From: Symbiodinium natans
Taxonomy: Eukaryota > Sar > Dinophyceae > Suessiales > Symbiodiniaceae
Assembly (NCBI GenBank): GCA_905221605.1
Contig: CAJNDS010001746.1
Location: 623,797-687,796 of the forward strand
DNA length: 64,000 bases
Direction of reading: 5' to 3'
Part shown: positions 22,933 through 34,500 of the stretch, in pieces
How positions within the stretch are numbered: the first letter of the stretch is position 1
Layout: each line of letters starts with the position of its first letter
Made by a program: the position numbers and the translations under genes
The notes under the pieces: generated by a model
Seen by the model: the letters and a program-made list of their open reading frames with translations, nothing else
Database searches by the model: none
What the model was told of the DNA's origin: nothing

Positions 22933-25900
22933 TCCTTTTGGTGCAGCACTGGCGTCGCACACAGACCAGCAGGGTCTTTGAGACCCTCACAATCTCGCCC
23001 GTGGGGACCTGCTTGCCTGCAGCTTGCCTGGCCCGCCTGTCGCTGTGGATGGCGCTTGCTGCAAGAACTTGGGCGAGGCAAAGGACACAGGGATAGGATC
23101 CACAACCCAGCAGGTCGTGGAGGCCCTGCACCAGAGCATCACGCCAATTGTCGTCTGCGCTTTGTTGGTTACAGTCGCACTGAGCCACTCAGCAGGGCGA
23201 CGCGAAGAGCCCGTGCTCCTCTTGGCAGTCAGGGCGGCTTGACCACTATGGCACGAACCATTTGCCTTTGAGCAGAGATCAAAGCCTCAAGCGTGCACAA
23301 CAATTATTTCGTTGGAGGCGCAATCCTGCCAGGATGCTTCGTGTTGGTGAGCTACGAAGGTCTTCGTCTGTTGCATCTCTTGAAGCGGCTGCGCTCTGGC
23401 AAGCCGCCTTGTTGAGTGTCTGATTGCGAATGCCTGCTGCCCACGAGTGGTCCTGTAGGCGCCATAACAACTAGCGTGGTTTCTTCCTGTGGCGGGCTTT
23501 GTACCAATCGCGCAGCGCGAGCCCAACAGCTTCGTGTAGTGGGAGAACCCCCTGTGGCCCCTACAATTGCCCAGGCTTTGCTTCACCTGCAACGCCAACG
23601 GCTGCGATGCGGACGCATGATGCAGATGTCCGGACACGTACTTGGCGTTTGCGGGCGGAATGCCGATGGGTCTCTGACGGAAGCCGCAGCTTACGACCCG
23701 ATCCTGCTGCAGCCTCTGCACTAGTCGAAAAAACGATGTGACATGTCGGGCCTCGACTGCATCTGCCCACTTCTGCCAGAGCCAGGCAACGTCGTTGTGA
23801 CATCATGGACGTTCTGACTATCGGACAAGACTCTAAGGCCGTGCTGAGATCAGACAACCTCTTCAGCCAAGTCTCACGCGCGCGGGATCTGACAACAGCA
23901 CAAGTTGTCAGAAGTTCATTAAGAAGTGTGGCCTGACTCGCGTGGATGGCCTGAAGGTCAGCGTGGGCTCATGAGGCTTGTTCGGCTTGGAACAGTCTCG
24001 TCAGCTGCACAGCGCGGTCCTCACACACTCGGGCATTCGGCATTGCGGCCACGAGACCCCTCCGTCTCTTCGCCTCCACCAGGAGGACTCCACCAAGGCG
24101 CGACGTGCGCCCGCACACAGGCGCGGTGTGGTCCCGTGCCTCGTCGCTTCATTGCCAGGTGCACAGGTCCGTGCCTCCTCTCGCGCATGCCTCGCCATGC
24201 TGTTTGCAAGATTTTTCAGGAGGCTACACAGCCCTATAAAACCCTTTGTCCAAGGTGCAATCGGCGCTTCATGAAAAGAGGGAGCCGCCAACTGTCCAAA
24301 TTCCCCCCATTAAGGGGAGTTCCGAGTGCCGATATCGGAAGCTTCGCCAAAGGGAACGGGGGGCCATCCTGTCCGTAAGGTTCTTAAGCTCGACCCTCAA
24401 GTCCATGCCCAGTCCTTGCGCAGCGTCGAGTTTCAGGCTGTTAAAATGAGTTTGTTCTCCCAAAAAGGGGAACAATGAAAAAAAGGTGCTTTGCTTCACC
24501 CAGGAAATCGCACACCGGCGCACCAGGTCAAGCTTTCGTCGTAGTGAAAGCCTGGACCTCAGCCTGATTCCCCTTCGTGTGCGAAAACCGGTCGCGAGGC
24601 CACGCGCCTCATATATCGTGCACTGTAAATCAGAGGTGCGTCTGACGATCGTATTTGCACAGTGTCCGTTCACCTTTTCCTCGAATTGCTTGGAGGGACC
24701 GGTCTGTGGCGATCAAGGCATCTAGAGTCGAGAGTCAAACAAAATTGCAGAAGCACTGGGTGCTTCTCGGTTTTGGTTTTGCCATGTTTTGCCCTTGCTT
24801 CAGCTCCAGACTGACAGGACAAGAAGCGGCTTGACTCTTCCTCGTAGATTCGGTAAAACTCGGTAAAACGTTGAAATCGAAGAAAACCTGGCGATTCCAG
24901 GCCCTGGCTCCTACAGCTCACGCCTCCAGCCTAAAGACTATGGAGACTCTCATGGGCTCGTTCTCAAGGAAGCGAGGCCCAAAATGAGGCAAAGAACAGG
25001 GCGCATGTGCGCCCACGTCTGAAGGGCAACTTCCCCAAGCTCCAATGCCGTCGGCTCTTCCTGAGCAGTCTAAGGGTCTTCTGACTTCAGCAGGCTTCAG
25101 GGCTTCAGGGGTTCGAGTCTCCTGAACACTGCGTGGAGTGCATTCCTTAAGTTGCCTTAAGCCCCTGAGACCCCGCATACAGAACTTGAGACTTTAGCTC
25201 CCATCGCTCTCAATCCCGTGCCCCGCATCTCTTGGTGAGAAAATCAGAGAGACTGATTCGCACACGTCGGGGGCATGTTCTATTGCGGAGAGAAGTCGCA
25301 GCAAAGGGCAGGGCGGCCTCTTAAATTAAAATCGCCGGCCTGCCGGCGGGTGCCGCGCCGGAGTGCGTCCACTGTAGCAGACGCCGTCGCTTGCGGTGGA
25401 GGTGCGGCGTTTTGACGGGGAGGCGTCTCCGCTTCTCGAGCCTACGTTGCAAGCGAGGAGCTCCGAAGAGTCGATTCAAAAAAATTTGGTTGTTCAAAAG
25501 CCTCTATAGGTCCTACCAGCAAGCGCTGACCAGTGCATCACGAAGTGCTCAGATAGTGCTATAGCACCCAGTGCTTCAGACACCGCAATCGCATGCTCCC
25601 CAGTCCCCGTGTGCTCTCTTAGAAGTTCTTCTCCTAGACAGTGCCAAGTCTCGAGGCCTCATCGCCTTGCTTGGGTTTGATTTTCGCGGCGCTGCCGGCA
25701 CCGCTGGAAGCTTAGCCGGCAGCTGGAGTTTTTCGTTTCTGGAGATGGTGGGGAGGGAGTCTTTTGTCATTGGTCATGCCAGTGGCTCTGGTGCCTTACG
25801 ACTCAGGGGACACAGGGGACTCAGACTCGAGATGCTCCAGGGACTTGGGGAGGAGGGCGCAGTCCTAAGTCCAACTGTGAGCGCTTCTCCCCTCTTTGTG

Positions 25901-26624
25901 CCTTAATGTGTCATTGTGGGGGAGGTCCTCCAAGGCACAGAGGCCCGGTGCGAAGCGAGGAAGTGTGGCTGGCTAAGGTGCGCTCTCTTGGTCCCCCCCT
26001 CTGCTGCCTAAGGGGCCCCCTGCCTGCTCCGTCACGGAGTCGAAGTGGCCGCAACCTCTTAATGCGAGCTTGAAGCTCGGCTCAGCTCAGGTCTTTTTGA
26101 ATCTCAGCTCTCTTTAAAACGCCCCAACAGGCGTGCTCTCGCAGCATCTCTAGACTCTAGAGTTGTGTAGCTCCGTAGCCCCGTAGCCGCCGTAGGTTTT
26201 GGCTGTCTGCACCAGAAGAGCAGTGACGGCGGTGATGCAGATACCGGCCTACTACGATTGGCGCTGGTTGGGAGGCGAGCGCGAACGCGAACGCGCATCT
26301 CTTGCGGCACACGGGCACATGCCGGACCATGCACAGCAACATGCACTTTGAAGGAGCTGTTCAGACAGGGCCCTGTGGCAGTCGCGTCTTGCAACCATGG
26401 CAGACTACGCTCGGCGCTGGCGAGGCCGGACGATCGCCATGCAGCACCAAAGGTCTTTCAGGCGACTGGACACAGTCAAGAGTCAAGACATCAGCTGAAG
26501 GGCTTGCTGAGACAAATCAGCAGTTGGCCCCAGCAATCTTGACTCTCCAGTGCGCGCGAGCCTTCTGAACCAAAAGCGCGCGAAAAAGACCAATCCCCAA
26601 CACCCCAACATGTTCACCCCTGAA
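22933..26624. other. Copy A stretch with degenerate coding remains
   Basis: Matches 42,625-46,140. At 23,546-23,700 the reading SGHVLGVCGRNADGSLTEAA corresponds to a partly shared, frameshifted reading in copy B at 43,345-43,440. Neither copy is open through the whole region. No gene is called. Confidence 0.35.
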
Positions 26625-27235
26625 CCCAGAATGCGGGGAGCGGGGTGGGGGTGCCTTGGACGCTTAGCGTCTATTCTGCGCGTGCTCTTTGTTTTCTTGG
26701 ATTCTTCCCGAAAACCTCTCTGAAATTGGGTTCTCGTTTGGCGCTTCAACGCGGAAGGCGTTCTATCGGATCACTTTTCGGCAAAGAGGCCACGAAGAGG
26801 AGACGGTCAACGGAGGAGGGTCGGACGGAATGAATTCTGACGGGAGGCCACGCAGGCGACACGGTCAATGAGTCAAGGGAGGGGGGTCGGAACATTTTGC
26901 CTGCTGTTGATGGACGGGTTCGGGGAGGACAAGGAGGGGGAGCTCGGATGGGGAGCGTGATATTGGGTTGATGGGCAGGGGAGTGGGGGACACGTGGACA
27001 AGACAAGGGGTTCAGTGCGCGATGTCTCCGGTTGACGGGGTTCCACGACCTCCGCCCTCCGCGAACGCGCTCCGCGCCTCCCCGCCCTCCGCGCCCCCGC
27101 CCAGGACACAGTGTACTGATGCTAAGGGTGCCTTGCGTCTATTCTGCGGGTGCGTTGCGTGTATTCTGCGGGCGCTTCCTTCGTAAAGTATTTGTTTACA
27201 AGGCACGCACGTGCAGCATAGCCTTTAAGTGTCCA
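26625..27235 (+). repeat. Insertion of about 600 bases private to copy A
   Basis: Sequence on both sides matches consecutive positions of copy B (about 46,145-46,175). Inside, a GAGGCCACGNAGGNGACACGGTCAA-like block occurs twice (26,786-26,830 and 26,845-26,890). GTCTATTCTGCG occurs near 26,668 and again near 27,137, each preceded by GGTGCCTTG, so related sequences lie near both ends. It contains no recognised open frame. Confidence 0.5.
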
Positions 27236-27659
27236 TCTTATGGGGGGGAGGGGGAAGAAGAAAGCCACCCCAAGCCCACCCCAATTGATTGAATCTACAA
27301 AGCAGCACAGGCTCGGCCCAAATGTTTTGGTTCTTGGGGAGAGAAAGCGCCTTGAGGAATGCAGGGAGGTTGGTGTATGGAGGCCGTGAAATCGCTTCTC
27401 CCCCAAACATGGGAAATCATGGATGAAGACTAAGACTGTTCGTCTTCTGCCATCTTTTGTTTTGGGAAGGAACAGCTTGAGCTTGTTGCTGGCTTGAGTC
27501 TTCTGGCATAGGGTCCTTGAAGGTCTCTCATGGTAGTTTGGATCTTCTGCTTGGAGTGGAGCCCGGGACCTTTGATGACGGGTTACGAGTCTAGGGCCGA
27601 GACGTCTGTTTGGGATGACCGGGGCGTTCAGTTGGGCGGACTGTTGCTACTGTTACGAC

Positions 27660-30400
27660 ACGAACACTTGCATTGTCTTGCCCTGCATGCGTGCCGCAGC
27701 ACACGGCTTGTGCTCCGCAACGTGATTCAGGCAGACAGGAGACATGTTCATGCGCCCTTGGAATGCAGAGAGCTCGTTTTCTTTCTTTCACCTGAAAACG
27801 TAGCGTTTTGTCTGTAGTTCCAAGCCATGGCGATCCAGGCGTTCGGAGAGCTGGGAACCTTCTGGGCCAAGGCCTGCCCCATGGAGGGCGGCTAAGAGTC
27901 TAAGAGACCTTCGAGTTTGGAGCGTCTTGTGCGGGAGGCTTCTGCAGGCTAAATTCTGCTTTCCCTTCCGATTTTGTGGGGCCTGTGGCGGGCTCCTCTC
28001 TCATGCGCACTTAGTCGTTCAAGATCATACTTCCAATGATGTGGGATAGCTCGTTGTTGCCACTGAAAGGAGGCATCGCGAACAGCATGCGCATCTTCGA
28101 CCCGACAATCAGATTGTCGGGTCACAGATTCTCCGTTGAGACCCCCGAAAGCAACATATCGACAATTGCCTAGCCTTGGCTTGAGTCCCTGGGACGTTTG
28201 TCGGTGGCAGCCCTTCGAGATCGCAGAAGCAACTTCTCCTGAAGACGCAGCGTGCATCGGAGCGCGATGCTGCAGCGACTTTTGCAAAACTTGTTAGGAT
28301 GAAGCGCGGTTTCATGAGTCTTAACGAGTGATATGTGTGAGCCGTAAGCTCGTGGGCCGTTTCGACCATGTGAGGTTCATGACGATTATAGACAGGCATG
28401 AGCACACTGCGAAGTGGAATCACATAGCTCGCGACACTACATGCCCTTTTAGCGGCATGTCTTCAACATCGTAGAGACATATTCTCCTGAAGACGCAGTG
28501 TGCATCTGTCCGCGATGCTGCAGCTACTCTTGCAAAACTGGCTAGGATGAAGGCAGATTTAATCAGTCTCAAACGACTGACAGGTGTGAGCCGGCTTAGA
28601 TGGTGAGCGATGTAAGCTCGTGGGCCATTTCAACCATGCGAGGCTCATGTATACTTGAAGCAAGCATGAAAACACTGCGATGTGGCACCACATAGCTCGC
28701 AACACTACATGCCCCTTTAGCGGCATGCCTTCAAAATCGTAGAGACATCAACTCCTGAAGACGCAGTATGCATCGGACCGCGATGCTGCAGCGACTTTTG
28801 CAAAGCTTGCTAGGATGAAGGGAGATTTAATCAGTCTTCACGAGTGACTGGCGTGAACCGACTTGGAAGGCGAGCGACGTAAGCTCGTGGGCCGTTTCAA
28901 CCATGTGAGGTTCATGACGATTAGACGGGCATGAGCACACTGCGAAGTGGAACCACATAGCTCGCGACACTACATGCCCTTTTGGTTGCATGCCTTCAAG
29001 ATCGTAGAGACATCTTCTCTTGAAGATGCAGTATGCATCAGACCGCGATGCATGCAGCCACTTTTTGCAACACTTGCTAGGATGAAGGGAGGTTTAATCA
29101 GTATCAACGAGTGACAGGTGTGAGCCAACTTAGATGGTGAGCGATGTAAGCTCGTGGGCCGTTTCAACCATGTGAGGTTCATGAAGATTTGTGGCATATG
29201 AGCACAATTCGAAGTGGAACCACATAGCTCGCGACACTACATGCCCTTTTAGCGGAATGGTAGAGATATCTTCTTCTGAAGACGCAGTATGCATCGGACC
29301 GCGATGCTGCAGCGACTTCTGCAAAACTAGGATGAAGGGAGGTTTCATCAGTCTTAACGAGTGACAGACCTGACTTAGAAGGTGAGCGATGCAAGCTCTT
29401 GGGCTGTTTCAACCATGTGAGGTTCATGTATACTTCAAGCAGGCATGAACACACTGCGAAGTGGAACCGCATAGCTCGCGGCACTGCATGCCCTTTTGGT
29501 GGCATGCCCTTCGAGAACGCAGAGACGGCTTCTCGTGAAGATGCGGTGTGCAGAGTGCCTTATGCTGAGTCCACATGAGCCTCCTGCTGGCAGTGGCTTT
29601 GGCAAAGCTTTGCTATAGGAGCAAGGGGGACCTAATCAATCCTAACGAGCAACAGGTTGGCGATCTAGCTTGCCCAGGGATCGAAGCTAGATCGCGTTTT
29701 CAGCCATGCGAGCTTCACAAAGAAGCGTAGTCAGACAGGCATGAACAGGCTGGGAAGAGGAACGACATAGCTTGCGACATAGCTTGCGACACAACGTGCT
29801 CTTTCCGGTGGGACGCCGTCGATGACGTAGATGCGGCTTGCTGTGTGCTGGTGCCTTGCTGCAGTGCTTCTTTACGAAACTTGGTGCAGGTGAGAATCCG
29901 GCCTTTGGCGCAACACACCGACTCAGAGTCCTCAGTGAGCAGTTCTGGTGGACGAGGTATCCCACATGTGCTGGTATGGAGGTCCCAGACATCCCTCGCC
30001 TAAATGGAGGGAGGCAGGGTCTCGGGACCTGATGTACCAATGTCCGTCTCCATTTTGGGGTTTGGCTGGTTGGTCTTGAGGCTCAGGTTGAATGGCTGGC
30101 AGGACCATGACGCATGAGGATCCATTTCGCTTGCTCGCGCGTGTATCCTGACGTTGGTCATCCATGTGAGACGCCGGAGTTCCGGAGTCTGTAGCCATGA
30201 CAGCTCCCCAAAACGTCAGGCATTGGCAGCAGAATTTGCCATGCCCCCTATAGTCCTAACACGCTGGGGATTCCCAGACCCAGGCGGCCCAGTCGCCGGC
30301 TGTTGTCGCTACTTGGGCCTTTGTCTTTGCACGGGGCATGCCATCTCGCGTGGCACAAGCAGCAGGTGCTGTATACTCGGCTGCGTAGTAGCCAGCTCCT
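27660..30400 (+). repeat. Repeat array B
   Basis: The leading block is at 27,905-28,170, followed by about five simple monomers starting near 28,337, 28,586, 28,852, 29,119 and 29,369 (spacing 249-267 bases). One composite-type unit follows (29,509-30,000, with a second CATGCCATCTCG block near 30,337). Typical shared words are TGAGCGATGTAAGCTCGTGG and TTTCAACCATGTGAGGTTCA. Some monomers are truncated. As in array A, remnants of the Cys-peptide are on the plus strand. Confidence 0.85.
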
Positions 30401-30622
30401 CTGTGTCGCACGCGCATCTCCCAGGCCAGCGCGCGCTTCAGCATAAACTCTCGCATGCAGAGAAGGGCTTCGCATTGCGAAGCCATTTCGCCAGACATGG
30501 AACGAACTCTTGGCAGAGTTGGCAGAGTCGAAAACTGAAAAGCTAAAATTTGGTGGCTTGGGCGTGACTCCCAAGGCACTGAGCGAGAGGGTATGTCTCA
30601 CCCTAACCGCAGCGACACACAG

Positions 30623-31008
30623 TTTGAACAGGATGAGCCCCCTTCGTCTCGGGGTGGTGCCTGAAGCCTTGGGCACTGCCCCATCTCACCCAGAGGAAAC
30701 TGCTTTGTGTATCGTGCGCAGCCTTGCGGGAAGTCGGCTCGTCGTGCCATGCTATGCCATGCTCCTCGTGTCGTGGAGGTTGGCTGTCTTTGCCAAGTCA
30801 CCCATTGGCCCACTCAGCCGGGGTGTAGCTTGCTCTTGCTGAGGGGGGCAGGCCCATGGAGACGTGTGAAGCAGGTAGCGCCGGATAGATGCCCCCAGGC
30901 AGGTCCTTGTTGCCTTCGGGCCGGAGGGGCCGCCTGGTTTGCAGGCCGAGTGCACCCTGGTCACCCTGGTCGATCCCACACCCGCACACACACTTTTGAA
31001 CAGGATGA
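30623..31008 (+). repeat. Insertion flanked by 14-base direct repeats (copy B)
   Basis: TTTGAACAGGATGA occurs at 30,623-30,636 and exactly again at 30,995-31,008, both preceded by an ACACAC-rich stretch. Between them lie about 360 bases with no counterpart in copy A. The repeats look like a target-site duplication or the two ends of a local duplication. The insert has no terminal inverted repeats, tail or open frame that identifies it. Confidence 0.6.
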
Positions 31009-31017
31009 AACATTAAC

Positions 31018-31585
31018 GGCTTGCTTTCAGCTAGATGGCAGTGATGGCAGCCCATGCTGCAGCTCAAGGCACACAAGGCACAAGCAAGCCTCCCAGCATC
31101 AGAGTGCCACTCTGGATTGCGCTTTCAGAGCGAACTTGCACGTGTCCAGGGACACTGGGGGGATTCTGCCATACCGGCCATACCAGGAAGGTGAAACAAG
31201 CAACACTTCTTGAATCACAGCGAGCAAGGTCTCAGTGTGCACGTTCAGAGCAGGATGCCAAGTCCGTTTGCGCTGCTACATGCTGGGGAGAAGTTGCAGG
31301 CAGGCCACGGCAAAAACCCCGCAGGTCGTCTTTCCTTGCCTTCCCTGCACATTCTGTCACCGAACGCAGATGAACAGTGATGAGCAATCGTGCATGATTT
31401 CACAAACGCCCAATTGAAACGGCTGATGGAGAGTTGTTCGCCTGACGCAACGCGATGAGCAGCACATGGCATCACCTCATCTTGGCTGAAGCGACGCCTC
31501 GCACCAGCAAGGGCGCTGTTCCCGCTGAAACGTCTACATGTTGCCGAGTGCTGTCACCGACTGGGTGATTGCAAAAATTGAGATG
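31018..31585 (-). repeat. Module inverted between the duplication copies (copy B orientation)
   Basis: Reverse complement of 12,341-12,755. For example TGGAGAGTTGTTCGCCTGA at about 31,427-31,445 reads as TCAGGCGAACAACTCTCCA at 12,496-12,514. A further block of about 120 bases (31,130-31,250) is present only here. The minus-strand frame 31,245-31,475 repeats the copy-A peptide SGEQLSIS and FGDRMCREGK. Confidence 0.85.
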
Positions 31586-34500
31586 GGATGTTGCTGGCAC
31601 TTCCTTGCCGTACTGGACTCCCTGGAACTGGACTCCCTGGATCCCCACGGCTGTATGCCGCGTAGAAGAAACAGCTCCTGTTCCAAGGAGATGCGTGGAA
31701 GCTGCTGTGCCCAGTGTTGTTTGGTTGAGATAGGCTTGTCATGGAGTCTGTACAACTTGTATGGGCGGACCGGCTCTGATGCGTCGCTTCTCGCCGAGGC
31801 TTGCCGAGGGGCCTTGCAGCGTAGACCGTTGCATTGTCGCAACTTCGGCGGCTTTTCGTCGCAATTGAAGGCGTGCCATGCGTCCACGTCTTGCACGGAG
31901 CTCTTTTCAAGGCATCCATCGCATCTGCGCGTTTGCTGTTGCAGGTAACTGCCCTGCCTGGCGGAAGCGTCAGTGCTTCTAAGGCTTTTTAGCAAAAGCC
32001 ACAATAGCTGCTTTCCGCTCTGTAGCTCAGAGATCTGTTGCACGTGCACTGCCATGGACGCTTGAACATGTCGCGTGACTGCATGTTCTGCGGAGCCTCG
32101 CCTCGCTGCCAGCAGTTAGGCGTCGAAGGCACAAGTCCCCCGACGGCCCCACGCTCCCTGCCCACGGCCAGTTTTGGGGGTTGAACATACGCCTCAGGCA
32201 CAGTACCCTCTCTTGTTTGCATGTCTCCCGCCCTCAGAAGTAGGAGCTCCGCACTCAGAGTGTAAACTGCACACCTCTTGTGTTGTTTTGTCCTCGCGCC
32301 GGCCTCACGCGCAGGGAAGGTGGACATCCCTTTCCCTTGCAAAGTTGCAAGCAGGCGAAAGGAGACGCCAGACCCGATCAGTGGCAGCTTCCATTGTTGC
32401 TTACGACGGACAGCGCCGTGACAGCGCCAGCTCGCCTCGCTTGCTGACCCTCAGCAAGCCAGGAGAGCCAAGAAAGGTGTCCTCCGAAGCCTTGGATCTC
32501 TGCCATGTACGAAAAAAGCCACAGAGGGACAGAAGATGACAGGAGGGACAAGACACCATGCCCCTTGAGACGGAACGGGACTTAAGGAAGGTTGTACACA
32601 AGTTACACAAGGCCCCAGGCTTAAGGGCTGTGAGACATGTTCAGGTTCGGTCTCGCGTTTGCACCTGGGGGCCTGAGACTCTGAGACCATTCTGAGACCC
32701 GCTTGTTAGAGTCTCTAGAGTCCAAGAGGGGACCCAGGGGACCTAAAACTCTTTTAAGTCCCTCAAGATTGGCTGCCCTCGCAGCTCCAGCAGTGAAGCC
32801 GTACCCCGTTCACAGCGTTCAATGTCTCGTCACTGGTGAAGCCATGTCCCATTTTCGGGCATGGCAGATGAGCGCTCAGATGTTCTCGCCGGGTGCCGCG
32901 AGACCCGAGGTCACTTAGACTTCGGATGTACTCCTCACCACACCTCATACTCGTAGCCCCTTCAAGCAGTCGCCTGGGACATTGGCCATTTCAGATGCTG
33001 GTGGACACACTGCGGACTGGGGCTTAACATAGACTGACATGGCCTCAGCTTCCCTCCTTTCTTTCTCTCTTGGAGCCTTCAATTGGAACCCTTGGCTGGG
33101 GCTGCCAACTCCTTTCTGAGTAAAGGGGCTGTCATCGCACTGTCACCCATATCTGCGAGCCAGTGTGCAGATACGGCTTCCGGTTCCGTCACTCCCTTCC
33201 CTTGCCTCCAAGGCAGAACGCCTCTCTTCTTGAGAAAAGGAGCATTTGGCGTGTCTAAGCATCTTGCGTTTCAGTCCGAGGTATCTTCGTTCTGACATGC
33301 CAACTCTCTATACAGATAGTAAGAGGAGGGACTTCGGCGGCACCTTCGGGTAAGTGGCCCACCTCTGCCAGAATAGTTTCACTTGTGAGACACCACTGAT
33401 CGAACTGCAAGCCTCGTAGGCCACAGGGCACATTTAGAACGCCTTTAAAAGGCTTTTTTCTTGCGTTTTTTGCAACTCTTCCACGGAGCCAGCTACCGAA
33501 AAAAAGCAACCCAAGTGGCCCTCAAGAGAACGTGGGGTCGGCATTGCATGCTTTGCCCCCGAGCTCGCAACAGCCGCAGTGGCTTAGCGCTCGGCCACTA
33601 GGCGTTTAGTGCCACATCCCATCCTGTCCTTCGCAGTTCGACTGAAAACCCCTTGGCCTTTTGAGTACTCTGCGAACACTACACACAGCGCCAGCTCCAG
33701 CTGCACGCGCTGCGCGCGCTGCAGGTGCCGGGCCTGAGGGTTCAACGCACTTCTGTTGCGTGAGCATGATGGCAGATTCTGAGCAACACAGTCAGGCTTG
33801 CAATGGACGTTTCTGGATCTGAAGGAGAAAGTTGCTCATGAAAGAGCCTGTCTCGCTTTCCTTTCCAGCCCTGCAAGGAGCTCTTGTGACGCCTTGCGAC
33901 GTCGCCGTCTGTAGGGCAGAACTGCGCAAATCTGCTCAATTCTGCTCAACGCCAAGGCTCCGCCCTTGGGGCCCCTCCTTTGTGCTGAGTCCCTTGGCAA
34001 CGCGCTCGCATCTGAGTTCCTGGGCCTTTTGGGGCTTAAGTCCTGTCGCTTCCGTTGCTCACAACCCTTGCAGCATCGTTTCAGCATGCAATTTCTTGTG
34101 TTCAGCGCGTTCTCCAGAGAATGTGTTCTTGTTTGACTTGATTTCCTTGGTTGGTTGAAGTATAGTGCCCTGGCACGAGGCGAAGTTTCGCACTTGGCAG
34201 AGCATTGTCCCCTGCGAGCAACCGTTGAGCCGTTCAGCAACCGTTGAGCCTTTCCGCTGTTGTAGGCGCGGTGTTGCGACGCGTGCCTGCCATTGACACT
34301 GCCCCTGCCGCGCATCCAGCGCCCTACGGCACTGCCGGAACCTCATCTCCACAAGTCCCCCCACTCCCCCCACTCCCCCACTCCCCCACCCCCCCTTCCT
34401 TTGGGGCTCACTTTGCCTGCCCTCGCAATGTCCGCTGCTGCCTCCGGGTAAGTCAAGCGCCGCAATTTTCATGTCCCGCTACCCAGAGCCCCATGCCGGC

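Larger units (their letters stand above)
7300..27650. repeat. Tandem segmental duplication, copy A (about 20 kb)
   Basis: Copy A is matched, in the same order and orientation, by 27,660-46,500. Anchors recognisable by eye: 7,310-7,400 with 27,660-27,760; 7,490-7,772 with 27,905-28,170; 14,450-15,060 with 33,520-34,130; 16,300-16,800 with 35,760-36,260; 19,505-20,206 with 39,075-39,785; 20,920-21,290 with 40,590-40,960; 26,470-26,540 with 46,030-46,100; 27,240-27,410 with 46,180-46,340. Identity varies from apparently complete over hundreds of bases to heavily gapped. The unit begins with a repeat array and carries degenerate protein-like islands, but no intact recognisable gene. Confidence 0.92.

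Noticed and set aside
25106..25124. tRNA-like T-arm (CAGG...TTCGA...CCTG)
   Set aside because: No matching D-arm, anticodon arm or acceptor stem; the motif is altered in the copy B partner near 44,760.
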